From Neoconidiobolus thromboides FSU 785 (taxonomy: Eukaryota > Entomophthoromycota > Entomophthoromycetes > Entomophthorales > Neoconidiobolaceae): 47,720 nucleotides of DNA. The stretch covers positions 1 through 47,720 of the forward strand of contig MU626408.1 in NCBI GenBank assembly GCA_025603075.1. The letters are read 5' to 3'. The translations under genes and the position numbers were made by a program. The notes beneath the pieces were generated by a model. That model had not been told where the DNA came from. It searched no databases and worked only from the letters and a program-made list of their open reading frames with translations. The first letter of the stretch is position 1, and each line of letters starts with the position of its first letter. This document shows, piece after piece, positions 9,929 through 21,845 of the stretch.

Positions 9929-11008
9929 ATGTTTAGGAATACCTTTAAAGTGTTAAGACCCAACACTTCATTTAAAGCATTCGCTGCTAACAATGTAAAA
10001 GTAAGTCAAGTACTTACCCAAGGACCAAAATTCCGTTACTATTCCAGTGCCCCAAATGAAGAAAATAAAAGTGGTAACAATAATATATTAATTGGTACTT
10101 TGTTAGTAGCTGGTGCAGGCTTAGGGTATTACTTTTATGGTAGTGATTCAAGTAAGAAAAATTCACAATCCAAAGTAGAAAGCATAGACTATCAAAAAGT
10201 GTACAATCGTATTGCATCCATATTAGATAAGGACGAAGATTATGATGATGGCAGTTATGGACCACTCTTAGTCCGTTTAGCTTGGCACGCTTCTGGTACC
10301 TATGATCATAAAGCCAAGAATGGTGGATCATGTGGCGCAACTATGAGATATGAAGAAGGAAAGTGGGGAGCTAATAAAGGGCTTCAGATTGCACGTAGTC
10401 TTTTAGAGCCTATAAAGAAGGAATTCCCACAGATTACCTACTCTGATTTATGGACTTTAGGTGGTGTTGTTGCTGTTCAAGAAATGCAAGGACCAACTAT
10501 CCCATGGAGACCAGGCAGGTCCGATGATAAGCCTGAAAATGAAAGACCACCTGATGGAAGATTACCTGATGCTAGCCAAGGTGAACAACATGTTCGAGAT
10601 GTGTTTTATAGGATGGGATTCAATGACCAAGAGGCCGTTGCCTTAATTGGAGCCCATGCTTTAGGACGTTGTCACACTGATCGTTCTGGTTATGAAGGCC
10701 CATGGACCTTTTCACCCACTATGTTTACTAATGACTACTTTGTTAAATTATTAGAAGAAAAATGGGTACCTAAAAAATGGAACGGACCACATCAATATGA
10801 AGATAAAAGTAGTGGTAACTTAATGATGTTACCAGCAGATTTATCTTTGATTAAAGATAGTACCTTCCGTAAGTATGTCGAACTTTATGCTAAGGATGAA
10901 AACAAATTCTTTGATGCCTTCTCCAAAGCTTACTCAAGATTATTAGAATTAGGCTTTGATTTTGATGCTTCTAAAAAACCATTGGAGTTTAAGAGAGTTG
11001 CACAGTAA
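9929..11008 (+). CDS. CCP1: Cytochrome c peroxidase, mitochondrial
   Basis: Heme peroxidase that reduces H2O2 using ferrocytochrome c in the mitochondrial intermembrane space. Single exon, 359 aa, about the length of yeast Ccp1. Residues 1-40 are a basic presequence. A hydrophobic segment at about 53-71 ([19 protein letters not shown]) makes a bipartite intermembrane-space sorting leader. Active-site motif [13 protein letters not shown] gives Arg116, Trp119 and distal His120. Proximal His233 lies in GAHALGRCH. Trp249 in YEGPW corresponds to the radical-site Trp191 of yeast, and Asp294 in LPADLSLI to its partner Asp235. All key residues are present, so the enzyme should be active. The intron-less structure contrasts with most neighbours. 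Confidence 0.97.
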   Translation: MFRNTFKVLRPNTSFKAFAANNVKVSQVLTQGPKFRYYSSAPNEENKSGNNNILIGTLLVAGAGLGYYFYGSDSSKKNSQSKVESIDYQKVYNRIASILDKDEDYDDGSYGPLLVRLAWHASGTYDHKAKNGGSCGATMRYEEGKWGANKGLQIARSLLEPIKKEFPQITYSDLWTLGGVVAVQEMQGPTIPWRPGRSDDKPENERPPDGRLPDASQGEQHVRDVFYRMGFNDQEAVALIGAHALGRCHTDRSGYEGPWTFSPTMFTNDYFVKLLEEKWVPKKWNGPHQYEDKSSGNLMMLPADLSLIKDSTFRKYVELYAKDENKFFDAFSKAYSRLLELGFDFDASKKPLEFKRVAQ

Positions 11009-12845
11009 AATATCTTTTCAATATTATTATCATAATAAAAAATAAGTTCTTATTTATTTATATTATTAACTTTTAATATCCGTAATGAATTTAGTACAAA
11101 CAAAAAAATTGTCAAAAAAATTTTCTAATAATGATAGAATTATACAGATTAAGATTTGAATGTTTCTGGTATAGTAAAATTTAAATTTAGAGTCAAGAAA
11201 TGATTTATACTAAACATTAGTTTAAACTCCAATGATTACTTAATTTTTGATATAAAAAACTTTGTTCTTTGAATCTTTCTTAAATATGTTGTGTTGACAT
11301 AGTATATCTAGCTAAATAATAGCTGTTAAGCATAGGACGGATTAATTGATCGGTAAAAAGAAGAATTCTTATTTATAAATCAAAACAGCTTAGGGCTAAA
11401 TTAGACAAATATTATAAAAATGTAAAATAGTTTCATCTATTTATTACATTCAAAAGTACAATATTTACAATATTTAAATTAAAGTCAAAGTCTCAAGTTA
11501 ATCTAAGTAATTATTTCTAAAAGTGACATCTCAATAAACATCTATATTTTTTTACAGTTGGAAATTTATACTACATAAAATTTTAAAGTACTAAGAACTG
11601 GTTGTTTGTAAAATTATATTTTCCCAAAATCAATATTGCTATGTTAAAATAAAAATAGTTATTCTGAGTTTATAAAGTATCTAAAATAAATTTTGATATT
11701 TAATATCATAAATTGTTATGTGTTAAACGAAAAGTAGTTTATAGTTATATATCACTAACTTAATTTTCTATGTGAAAATTACTTTTTTTAAATTAAATAG
11801 TTTAGAATTAAAAATCATAAAAATGAAAAAGATGAAAACATTTTTAGATATTTGATAAAAACTTTGAAATAAAAAATGTCTATTAAGTATTATAGCTGTA
11901 AAAATGAATTAAAGGTTAACTAAAATGTATAATGAGTTAAAATATGGAGACGTATTTTTTTGTTCAAGAATTTTACTAACAATCTTTCCACTCAAATAGC
12001 GCTTAAAAATGGAAAAAGTGATGAAATCAAAAAAACGTCCCCGTACTTTCTTTTATAATTTTGCAATCTAATACTATTTTTCATTTAATATTTTGTTTGC
12101 TTTTTATATAACATAAAAATTGAAAAATATTAAATTCTAAACAAAAAAGACCTGCTTGAAATAAAACTAAAGCTGCTTCTAGATGACCAAATCTGATTCA
12201 AGATTGTTTTACAGCTCCTTCAACTCTATTGTGACCTAATTTGAAGTAATCTTTAAAGCTAGCTAACTTTTTATTTGGCTTTTTTAAACCTAATCTTTAG
12301 ATTTTAATCTAACTTTAGTAAAATTTTACTCTAAAATGAACAGTTACTTAGATCACAACAGAATCATAGCAGCTGTAGGCTTAAAATCATAAGTTAATGA
12401 TAATCTCATACTTGGAAATTGAAAGTTTGTAAACAAAGTTAAAATCAAACTATTTAAAATCTTTATATAGAAAAATCGAATGAACAAAAAATAAAGAGGT
12501 CAAAGCAGATAGATCCCAGTTTTTAATTATTGAATTATTTTTAGAAGCCTGATTATAAAAACCAAAAAGGTGACTGTTTTTTATGATAGTGGAATAAAAA
12601 TGATTCTACATAAGAGTAAAAATAATGTAGGTCATTGCAAATATAGAGCCAATGAAAGCAAGTTAGGAAAAGAGTGCCAATAATGAGAATAAAAAATTCA
12701 AGGTTGATCAAATCAAATAAAAATATTCTTTAGAGAAGGCCAATGAAATAATATGCAGAAAACCTACGCAATTAGTATATTAGTTAGCTGAGTCTAAGTC
12801 AAAAAATTAAACGTTGAACAAATTCTATTTTCCAATTTATTTAAA
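11009..12845. other. Intergenic, CCP1 to Yippee-like gene
   Basis: About 1.8 kb of AT-rich DNA. It holds one MITE copy (11,942-12,046) and otherwise nothing I can support as a gene or RNA. Confidence 0.6.
11942..12046 (+). mobile_element. MITE copy
   Basis: Left terminus ATATGGAGACGT, core CTCAAATAGCGCTTAAAAAT and right terminus ACGTCCCCGTACT. Internal sequence is very close to the consensus. Confidence 0.85.
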
Positions 12846-13473
12846 ATGGGTCAGATTTACAGACAATATTTATCCGGATCAAAGGTGTTTGCCTGCAGTG
12901 GGTGCAATACTCATTTGACTACAGTTGACCTTATAGTTTCAAAGGCAAGCATTAGTTGATACTTTTAGTATAATAATTACTATAGCTTGACGGAATCTAA
13001 TATTAACTTTGAAAAATAAATCAAACGAAATCGTATTAACAATTAGTTTTTAGGCCTTTCAAGGACAACATGGACAAGCTTATCTATTTAAGAAAGTGTA
13101 AGTTTTATACTTATTTCATTATTATACTATAGATATTTCTTTAAAATAACTTTTTTATCAATATTTTATGAATATTAACTGTTTTTTAAAGGGTAAACGT
13201 GGATTTTGGAGAAGCTGCTGATCGCCATATGACCACAGGACTACATACTGTTAGAGACATTGTTTGTAATACTTGTGGAGAAGTATTAGGTTGGAGTTAT
13301 GTAAGTATATTAATTATCCTAAATAGTATTAGTGCTATTACATTCTACTTAATACTATAAAAAAATATGATTTACTTATGCTTAAATTTTAGATTAAGGC
13401 ATACGAAGAGTCACAGAAGTATAAAGAGGGAATGTTTATTCTTGAAAAGCAACTTTTAACCACAATAAATTAA
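12846..13473 (+). CDS. Yippee-family zinc-binding protein (YPEL/Moh1-like)
   Basis: Small zinc protein of the Yippee/Mis18 fold. Yeast Moh1 and animal YPEL5 belong here; YPEL5 and Moh1 associate with the GID/CTLH ubiquitin ligase. Four exons: 12846-12944, 13054-13097, 13192-13300, 13393-13473, giving 110 aa. Zinc ligand pairs are C17-x2-C20 and C73-x2-C76. Family landmarks are [32 protein letters not shown] and SQKYKEG, with ILE near the end. Intron 1 appears to use a GC donor (AAG|GCAAGC). The GT alternative just upstream would delete the conserved SK. Introns 2 and 3 are GT-AG. The name is firm; the cellular role here is inferred from the family. Confidence 0.93.
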
Positions 13474-14340
13474 AGGTTAGAAATAGAATGCTAATAGAAT
13501 ACGCATATTTGGCGTTAGACATTACCACTATAATTGCATCTATTCGTATTCAATAATTTAAGTCACTAATTTCTTCATTTTACTCTAGTTTATCATCTTA
13601 ACTCATCTGTACTCTTTATTATAGGAATTAATATCATTTCCTCTTTTGTTCTCCTTGTTTCGTATCATTTGAACCTTACCCTCCTGCTTTTATGACATCA
13701 TAAAGTACACACTTTTTCACAAATGCAGCATGGATTAATTCTTTTTTTTACATACAATTAAATTAAGCCTTTATTATGCATTTATATACTATATAATTAA
13801 GTTCGAAGGAGTTGATATCTCAATTTATTACATATACTATTACTTAATTAAAATCTAACTATTATACTAAATTAATTAACATTATTCTTAACAGTTTTGA
13901 TTTTATTATTAGCCCGAAAAATTATAATTACCTAATAAATTAAATAAATCTGTAACCCAAAAAATACAATTACTGTAGCTAATATATATAGATTACAGTT
14001 AACAAAGGCTTAAACTAGCTCATATTATACTATAACAAAAACACAATTCTTCAAGCTATTGTTGAATATTTAGAAAAGAGTAATTTATTTATATATAAAC
14101 TTTTGCTCATAAGAGCTTAGTAAATAATGAATTTCTTTAAGCTTTTAATATGGAAGAAATAAGTTAACTGTTGAATTTAGCATCAAAAATTATACTTATA
14201 TTTTTAAATATTATTTAAATCTATGGATTAAACTAAAAAAGATACATGTTTTACAACAACATAAAATTCTTGCTTTATTTTTAATTTTCTATCTGTTATT
14301 TGATAAGCAACCAAGGCAATTATAATAAAGAAAAATGAAA

Positions 14341-14446
14341 ATATGGGGATATATTTTTGTATTTAAGAATTTTACTAACAATTTTTCCACGTAAATAGCG
14401 CTTAAAAGATGGAAAAAGTAATGAAGAAAAAAAAACATCCCCATAT
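14341..14446 (+). mobile_element. MITE copy, full length with perfect 8-bp outer ends
   Basis: Begins ATATGGGGATAT and ends ACATCCCCATAT, 106 bp. Core CGTAAATAGCGCTTAAAAGA. It is among the best-preserved copies and useful as a reference. Confidence 0.9.
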
Positions 14447-14511
14447 GTTAGCATATTTTTAGGCTTATCTAATCGCAAACTGTCAAATAATTTATTTAAA
14501 GGAAATTGACT

Positions 14512-14583
14512 GGGGAGGGTTGGCGTATTGATTTAACGCTAAATCTTCAGCTACCCAGGTCTCTAGTTCGAATTCATTCAATC
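14512..14583 (+). other. tRNA-Leu/Ser-like relic
   Basis: Starts GGGGAGGGTTGGCGTATTGA, which resembles the 5' half of a tRNA-Leu with a GCGT/ACGC D stem. It ends with a B-box-like AGTTCGAATTC. Acceptor and T stems do not pair well, so it is probably a pseudo-tRNA or the head of a SINE. Low confidence. Confidence 0.35.
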
Positions 14584-14786
14584 TTGATCTAAGATAGTGA
14601 AGAGGTTTAATCAATTGTTACTCCGCTGTGGAAACTTTAGATTATGCTCAATAGAAATCTTGATGATAACAACTCGTCTTGTACATACCTTTGGTTATTT
14701 GTAAATATTTCTTTATTGAATTACATGTTCAAAAGAGGAAAAAGAGACACAAATGCATTCAAATTATTTATATTCTAATAAAACTT

Positions 14787-14892
14787 ACTATGGGATGTAT
14801 CCTTTTGCTTAATAATCCTACTAACAATCTTTCCACTCAAATAACGCTTAAAAATTGGAAAAATAATGAAACTAGAAAAACACCTTCCTACA
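14787..14892 (+). mobile_element. MITE copy
   Basis: Left end TATGGGATGTATCC, core CTCAAATAACGCTTAAAAAT and right end AACACCTTCCTACAT. Both ends carry substitutions. Confidence 0.75.
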
Positions 14893-14902
14893 TTGAGGAA
14901 TA

Positions 14903-14963
14903 GCGTATGTAGTATAGCGGTAGAATACCTGGCTACCATAGGAGAGATCTGGATCCAAGCTCC
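14903..14963 (+). other. tRNA-Gly-like relic
   Basis: GCGTATGTAGTATAGCGGTA resembles the 5' half of tRNA-Gly with a perfect A-box pattern (TAGTATAGCGG). An anticodon-loop-like CTACCAT would give ACC (Gly). The anticodon and T stems are broken and the B box is degenerate. Probably a dead tRNA copy. Confidence 0.35.
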
Positions 14964-15173
14964 CTTTCGAAAAGCTCAAAGTTTATAAATATTATATTCT
15001 CTATATTTTAAAAAGAACTCAGGTCATCACAATTTGTTAATATTTATAATTACTACCATTTCAAATAAAGTTTGCTCTATAAAATAACAAAATACAAATC
15101 AAATGTTATGTGAAACGGAAAACAAATAGCAAGGAAATAAAAAACAGATGGATTTAGCAAAACATTTCAATGT

Positions 15174-15277
15174 ATATGGTGATATATTTTTGTATTTAAG
15201 AATTTTACTAATAATCTTTCCGCTGAAATAGCGCCTAAAAATGGAAAAGTAATGAAACCGAAAAAATATCCCCATGT
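15174..15277 (+). mobile_element. MITE copy
   Basis: Left end ATATGGTGATAT, core CGCTGAAATAGCGCCTAAAAAT and right end ATATCCCCATGTA. Internal blocks in standard order. Confidence 0.8.
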
Positions 15278-15469
15278 ATTTATTGTAACTGAGTACTAGA
15301 CCATACCAGTTGAAATTAACTAAATAATGATAATGTGATACTAAATGGAAGTATATAAAGCTAAAATCGTTATCAACAATTATAAACAAGACCATTTCAA
15401 ATTTTGTAAAATTTATATAGCGTTATTTATTAATAAAGACATGAAAAAGATAGAACGATAACAGTAAAA

Positions 15470-17039
15470 TTAGAGTATATATCTGAACCCTTGAGCAATG
15501 GCCATTCTATCAAAGGCTTCTTCTTTATCAGAGATTACTTGATCCATTTCATCTAATTTTCTGTTTTCAACTTTAAACCTCCATTTAAGGATAAGGGCAG
15601 TAATAATCGTAAGGGATAAAAACCCAATGTTAGTAGAATGAGAAGGAATGTAGGTAGGTGCTTCGCTTGCTCTATAAAATTGGCCAGATAAAATCCCACC
15701 TATATTACCAAAAGAAATAATCATAGCAGTAACCGTAGCAGATTTTGTAGATCCTATAGTATTATTGTTTGACCAAGATAAGGTAGGAGGTAAACAAGTA
15801 GCAATTCCAACAGTAGCTATGATAACTCCAAAATATTTCACGGGTATACTGGAAGCAGCTACTAAAATTACAAAGCCGATTAAAGCTAAAGTAGCTGAAC
15901 ATGCTACATGGTAACCCCTTTCCATTATTCTGTCAGAATTCCATGCTGAAGCCATAGTAATAAAAAAGGCAATAGCATAAGGTGGTACGGTAAGTAAGAA
16001 AGAGCTTACTTTAGAAAAGCCCATATTATTGACAATGGTTGGCATTAATAATGCTAAAGAGTACAATGGACATACAAAACCGATATAACACAACATATAT
16101 AAATAGGTTTTATAATCCTTAAAAGCAGAAATAAACTGAGCTTTATCAAATTTTTTGGATTCAACTTCAACGTGACTTGCAATTAACCTTTGCTTTAAAA
16201 ACTCTTTTTCCTCTTCAGTTAACCACTTTGCAGTTTGAGGTGAAGAAGGCATAATAAACCTGGTAACTTGTAAACAAAAAATTATATACCAAAATAATAT
16301 ATTACCATGTAAGAACGCCTAATAAAACAGTAGGCAAACCTTCAATAATAAAAATCCATTGCCAAGATTTCAAGCCACCGCTGTTATCTAAATAATCGAT
16401 TCCATATGCGATAAGGCCACCGAAAGCGCCAGCTAATGAAGAAGCTGAAAAGAAAAAAGCTATTCTAACCCCTTGCTCTGAGCGTGTATACCAAAAGCTT
16501 AAATAAAAGATAATTCCTGGGAATAAACTAAATTTAAAATTTTAATGTTATTTTCCTTGCTATCATCCTGATACTTACCCAGCTTCGGCAATACCCAAGA
16601 AAAAACGACCAGCTAATAAACCGGAGAAATTTGTGACTGCTGCTAAACACATTGTCACTACGCCCCAAGTGATCATAATACGAGCAATCCAAATTGGCGG
16701 AGAAGTCCTTTTCATCATCAGATTTGAAGGAACCTCAAATAAAACATAACCTAAAATAAGAAGGAATATAAAATATTAGCTAAAATAAGGATAAATTCAG
16801 TTACCTATAAAGAAAATGCTTAAACACCAACTGAATTCGTCTTGAGTCAAGTTTAAAGCTTTTTCTAACCCATATAAACGAGCATGGCCAATATTAACTC
16901 GATCCAAAAATGAAAACATATAAAGTAACGATAAATAGGGTATTAACCTTAAATCCATTTTCCATAAAAACTTTTTCAAATCAATATTACTCTCATTATT
17001 CACAGCTACCTCTCTGGACTCTATTTCTTTTGCTTCCAT
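15470..17039 (-). CDS. MFS anion:cation symporter, allantoate/nicotinate permease type (DAL5/TNA1-like)
   Basis: Plasma-membrane transporter of the major facilitator superfamily, ACS (2.A.1.14) group, whose fungal members import allantoate, nicotinate, pantothenate, biotin and similar organic anions. Exons: 17039-16805, 16750-16579, 16527-16306, 16259-15470; 472 aa, typical of the family. The start is the ATG at 17,039; nine further bases upstream are in frame but without ATG. Signature motifs include FLDRVNIGHARLYGLEKAL after TM1, YVLFEVPSNLMMKR in TM2-3, GRFFLGIAEAGLFPG in TM4 and FYLSFWYTRSEQGVR before TM5. The C-terminal half has six further hydrophobic spans and a charged tail. The substrate cannot be read from sequence. 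All three introns are GT-AG. Confidence 0.92.
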
Positions 17040-17732
17040 TTGATGCAATTTAAGTAAAAAATTTAATTTTACAAGATTCCATTGTTTCTCTTATATATTG
17101 TTGTTTCGTTGTGCATGTTTACTTCAATTTATTTAAAGAATTTGTTGTTGATGAGCGTGATTTTTTTTTATTACTATTTCTAGTCAGCGTGTGAATAATA
17201 GTTATCATTTGATGATAATTTGATTGGAGAACTGTTTTGGGCAAGCTAATTTGATTGATATTTTATGTAAGATTATCTAAATCCCTTATTAAATATATTG
17301 ACAATAGTGTATGACTATTCTATTTTAATTCATATAAATAATCATACTATTCCTTACTTTAAAATATTTATAAGTACTATAACTTGATCAGTGCTTATTA
17401 AAATAGTATAAAACTTCTTATGGTTTATCTTTATTTTATTTAAAAGTTCACTTGCCTTTTAATTTTTTAAATCACGATTAAACTGATTTTTTGATCATAA
17501 ATTTGAAGTTCTTGATAATAAATGCCAACTCAATGCTCATTCTAATTTTGGCAACTTGAATAGTATATTTGTGGTGATTCCATCATTCTGTCTATTAGAG
17601 GAGCTTCACAAGTTGTTTTATAGCTCTACTATTATATATGTTTCGATTTTATCCTTTCAACTTTCAAGGCTGAGGTGCCTTTCATGTGAGATAAAAAAGA
17701 GCAAAGTGTTTATAAATCTTTTGTATATAAGG

Positions 17733-17837
17733 ATATGGGGATGTATTTTTGCGTTTAAGAATTTTACTAACAGTTTTCCCACTCAAATAGTGCTTAAAAA
17801 AGGGAAAAAGAATGAAACTAAAAAAACAGCCCCATAT
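17733..17837 (+). mobile_element. MITE copy, full length
   Basis: Left terminus ATATGGGGATGT and right terminus CAGCCCCATAT, with core CTCAAATAGTGCTTAAAAAA. Both termini are well kept. Confidence 0.85.
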
Positions 17838-17992
17838 TGTTTTTATTCGAAAGCCGTTTAAAATAAAATATTCCTTTAAAGTCTTAAAGCTTTGATATCT
17901 ATAAATAATCATTTTAAATTAACTATAAAGCTAAACAATAAATGTCTAGAGATAAAGAATCTGCATTGAAAAATGATATCTCACAATATAAT

Positions 17993-18096
17993 ATATGGGG
18001 ATGCATTTCCTTGTTTAAGGATTTACTTGGAATCTTTCTGCTCAAATAGTACTTAAAAGATGGAAAAAAGGATGAAGCCAAAAAAAACATGTTTAT
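17993..18096 (+). mobile_element. MITE copy, first of an abutting pair
   Basis: Left terminus ATATGGGGATGC. The core belongs to the CTGCTCAAATAGTACTTAAAAGATGG type and the tail is GATGAAGCC. The right end is decayed to CATGTTTATA and runs straight into the next copy. Confidence 0.8.
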
Positions 18097-18200
18097 ATTG
18101 AGATGTATTTTTATGTTCAAGAATTTTACTAATAATTTTTCTGCTCAAATAATGCTTGAAAGATGGAAAAAGTAATGAAGCCAAAAAAACATCCCCATAT
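18094..18200 (+). mobile_element. MITE copy, second of an abutting pair
   Basis: Left end ATATTGAGATGT shares its first bases with the previous copy. The core is CTGCTCAAATAATGCTTGAAAG and the right terminus ACATCCCCATAT is perfect. Confidence 0.85.
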
Positions 18201-18613
18201 AGTGATTTAGCACATCAATGTTTAAGAGTAACGTTTAATAGTTAGTACATAATTCAGCTAATAATAACATTTTTTCCACTTTGGTTAGATTTGATTTTTT
18301 AAAATGTTTAAAACAGTATCTTTTAAATGGAGATTCATATCAACTTTCATGGTTCATAATGCTAACCAGCTTAAAATAACACGAATGTTTTTAGCTCTGG
18401 TTGTCTTTGAATTGCTTTTTATTTAAATGGTATTCAATCTCTTTTGATATTTTTTATCTTCAAAATCTTCAAAAATAATACAACACTAATCTTAATAGCT
18501 TTAAAAAATTCACTATTCATACCAAGTTTAACAATTGTAAATAGTTATAAATGCTATTGCTTCTGAAGCTAAGACTTATTTATTGGAAGACATTTTATGG
18601 CTCCAACAAATAA

Positions 18614-18716
18614 TGTTCTGAAGGTATTTTTATGTTTGAAAATTTTACTAACAATTTTTCTGCTCAAATAGTGCTTAAAAGATGAAAAAAGTGATGAAGC
18701 CAAAAAAATATCTCCT
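18614..18716 (+). mobile_element. MITE copy, ends decayed
   Basis: Internal blocks TTTGAAAATTTTACTAACAA, CTGCTCAAATAGTGCTTAAA and GTGATGAAGCC are clear. The termini have lost the GGGG/CCCC motif. Same sub-type as the pair at 17,993-18,200. Confidence 0.7.
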
Positions 18717-19391
18717 GTCATTTCCTAAATCGAAATTTTAATTCAACTTATATCTAGAATAGGTATATTGAGTTGAAGGATATACTTTTAGATGGTATAA
18801 ATTTAATCTAAGGACTTGGTCTAGGTAGAAAGGTTTAAGTTTTAATAATAAAGGTTAACATATTGTAAATATAACTGTAGTACAATGATTATGTTATAAA
18901 GTTTATATTCGTTTATTTCAAATTAAAGCTAGAGTAAATAATAATATTGAATCAAAATGTTTAATGTCAAAGCTATTATTAACATAAAGATTTGTAAAAC
19001 ACCCAAATGTAAGTAATTGAAAGCTATAAATAATTAGTTTATATATTGCAAAACTAAAAGTGTTTTAAAAAATTAATACTGACACGAAATATACCGAGCA
19101 AAATATACGCCATATGCAATAATACTGTTTTGAACCTCATTTTTTGATAGATTTTTAAATAGATACTTTCTGTAAACAAACTTAATATTATTTAAAATTA
19201 TCTTTTGGAGTCCAACAATAAAAGTATATATGTTTGCGAAAACAGCTGATTAAATATATATTTATGAGGTATAAAAGGTGTTGTTGTAAGGCCCTAAATA
19301 AATGATGTTTCGATATCCTTACTGGGCAAAACATTTATTATGGGTAAGAGACATAATTTAGAAAAGCCCATTAAAGTTGACTTTTAGCTCT

Positions 19392-20145
19392 TTAGATGAG
19401 CTCCATATGAGTGTGGATTGGGAATTCAAATACAGCATCTTTACCAGTAAGTTTCTTGTAAACAGCTCCAAAAGTATCTAATTTATGTTCTTGAGAAGTG
19501 GTATCTTTGGTGTCAAGGAAACTAAGAAAAATTAAAATCTTATAAAAAAATAATAGAAGGTAATATTTACACTTTGATAAGACGAGATCCATCAACTTTG
19601 TGCTTGATACGTTTACCAACAATTTCAGTTGGGTAAGCGAGATCTTCAAGAATAGCGTCATGGACGGCAGTTAAAGTACGAGAGCGTGGGCGTGGTTGTT
19701 TAGTTGAGGTCTTACGGGATGGTTTTGGAAGAATACGACGTTGAGCAACAAAGAGAACATGACGATCGGAGAATTTCTTTTCGAGTTCACGAGTTAAACT
19801 GAATTGGTTGTTAAAAAAAAATCCAATTACAAAAGATAAAACTTACCGAACTTGAACTTTGTTGAATTGCTTCTTGAGAGGGATTGGGAAGAAAATTACA
19901 ATAGCGAATCTTCCAGCTCCAATTTCAATCTTAATTTAAAACTGTAAATACTTATGAACAAACTCTAAAAGAATTGAAAATCTATTTTTAATTACCTCTT
20001 TAGCAGTGTTAATTTGAAGAGGACGAAGGTCTTTTTTAAGTTCTGGGTTGTTTTTTTCAAGGTCAATGAGAGCTTGAGCAACGTTGAGCTCGAGTTCAGT
20101 AGCCTTAACGTCAGCGGCCTTTACGATCTTGTGTTCTGCAGACAT
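19392..20145 (-). CDS. RPS7: 40S ribosomal protein S7 (eS7)
   Basis: Small-subunit ribosomal protein acting in the cytoplasm. Exons: 20145-19996, 19929-19847, 19798-19571, 19521-19392; total 591 nt, 196 aa (yeast 190, human 194). Landmarks are [17 protein letters not shown], then [40 protein letters not shown], a basic [20 protein letters not shown] stretch, [17 protein letters not shown], and [20 protein letters not shown]. The start is the ATG at 20,145 (MSAEHK); in-frame sequence continues upstream but without ATG. Codons look cleaner and less AT-driven than neighbours, with many CTC, GCC and CGT, as expected for a highly expressed gene. Three GT-AG introns of about 49-66 nt. Confidence 0.97.
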
Positions 20146-21845
20146 GATTTTATTTGTTTCGTTAATTAGCAACTACAAAAAACTTGATCAGCTTATTTAT
20201 TCTCGAATTTCATCATCTTCAATTTCATTTATTGATCATTAATTATTTAAATTCTAATACATCCATCAATGTTTCATATAATCATATCCATATTGTAATA
20301 TTTACTGCTGATATCTTTTCATTATATATACTTATTATCCTTTGTTTTGCATTTTAAAATTGTTCATCTTAGTTGATCTCGTTTTTTATTTTTCACTTTC
20401 TTTATGCTCTAATAACATCATAGTAGGTTAAAATACTTACTATAAGCTTTTGCTTTGTTTTGCTTGACTAAAAATCCACTTGAAGGGAAAAGAAAGAATT
20501 GGGTGCTATTATAATATCTATTTCTACATTCAAGTCGAATATGTATATACAAATATACAATTCATAGAATACGTTATGCCCAATCAGCTAAATCGTGTTT
20601 TGAAATTACCACTTTTAATTGGACAATCAAATTTAGACTTAATTAAACAATTTAAGCCACCAAACGTAATATATTTTATAATACATGTAAAAGTAGTAAT
20701 TAAGCAAATTTAAAATTATTAGGAGCGCTAACCTTGATAGGATAATCATAAAAAATATATTATAATAATTAAAGTATTAGTTGATCTTATTTGATATAAA
20801 ACCAATTTATAGCATATGGTCATAGTTTTGAAAGATCAATTTTTTCTCATATCAACGATTTAATTTCGATATTTAATTAAACTTAAATTAAATTTTAGAT
20901 CAACTATTCTAACATGTTAATATCATAATTACTCTTAATTTAAATAATTTAATTTGAGTTTTTTATTTTATCATTTTTGATATTCAATTATTGAAAAACT
21001 TTATATTTATATTGGCAATAGTAAATATTGAGCATCAAGTTCCTAATAAGAGCATATTTTTTTATGGATTTGGTTAATATTTTCAATTTTAAACCATTAA
21101 AAACTGGTCAAAATGTTGAAACAAAGGACTCATCCTAACAAAATTATTAGGTCTGTTGAAAAAAGTATTTAATTAAGTCAAAAACATATGTTAACTTTTA
21201 TATGAATATTTGTAAAAATCCTAAATCGCTCAAAAATTGTTTATCATGGACAGTAGCAGACATGTTCTATAATTGATATTATAACACTATAACCTCTTCT
21301 GCTTTTAGATAATACATTCATTTGAACTAAAAAAGCTGATCTTTTTGTACACTATTAAAAAGATTGATAAAAAATTTCAGGGATATATTTAGTATTATCC
21401 GCGAACTATGCAGAATAATAAATCTATTTACTACTAAAATAATAGTAGATTGTTCTATTGTTTTCTGTAACAATTAAATCGACATAATATAAAAAATGAG
21501 ATTAAAATCAAGAATTTAGCGTAAAAATGAGATAAAATAAATAAACTTTTTATTAAGTTTTAATTTCATATCTTTAAAATAAACAATTATATGATTTTAC
21601 ATTATTTGATCAGCGTGGTTAGGTTGGTAAAAAAAAAGGAGACATAACCAATCAGCAGCTTTGTATCTCATTAAACTTTTGGCATAACTAAAATTAAGAA
21701 CTAAAAGTTTAATTATATACCAAATATAGCAGGTGTTAAAAAGGAGTGAGGTAATGCTCCTTGAACTTAAATAAGGGGTAAACGAGCAAAACTAACTCAA
21801 TAAAAAAAAAAAAAAAACTACTTTTATTTCAATTAATCTTACAAG
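20146..21845. other. Intergenic, divergent promoter space of RPS7 and J-like gene
   Basis: 1.7 kb of AT-rich sequence with no supported gene and no MITE copy. A 16-A tract sits at 21,802-21,817, 28 nt before the J-like gene start. Such poly(dA) tracts can exclude nucleosomes in fungal promoters. Confidence 0.5.
21802..21817 (+). repeat. Poly(A) tract upstream of the J-like gene
   Basis: Sixteen consecutive A residues just upstream of the ATG at 21,846. May be a promoter poly(dA:dT) element. Confidence 0.6.

Larger units (their letters stand above)
13474..15469. other. Intergenic region with three MITE copies and tRNA-like relics
   Basis: Two kilobases without a supported protein gene. MITE copies lie at 14,341, 14,787 and 15,174. 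Two sequences at 14,512 and 14,903 resemble decayed tRNAs. Open frames crossing the MITEs are chance reading. Confidence 0.6.
17040..19391. other. Intergenic region rich in MITE copies
   Basis: About 2.35 kb upstream of the MFS gene and downstream of the eS7 gene. Four MITE copies (17,733, 17,993, 18,094, 18,614) are clustered here and no gene is supported. Confidence 0.6.

Noticed and set aside
14679-14903. A 74-codon open frame
   Set aside because: Most of it lies inside the MITE copy at 14,787-14,892; no protein features.
15099-15395. A 98-codon open frame on the minus strand
   Set aside because: It runs through the MITE copy at 15,174-15,277, and similar frames appear at 17,682 and 17,923 for the same reason.
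20146-20172. Longer N-terminus for ribosomal protein eS7
   Set aside because: The upstream in-frame extension begins with TTG, not ATG, and the family protein begins at the MSAEHK methionine.
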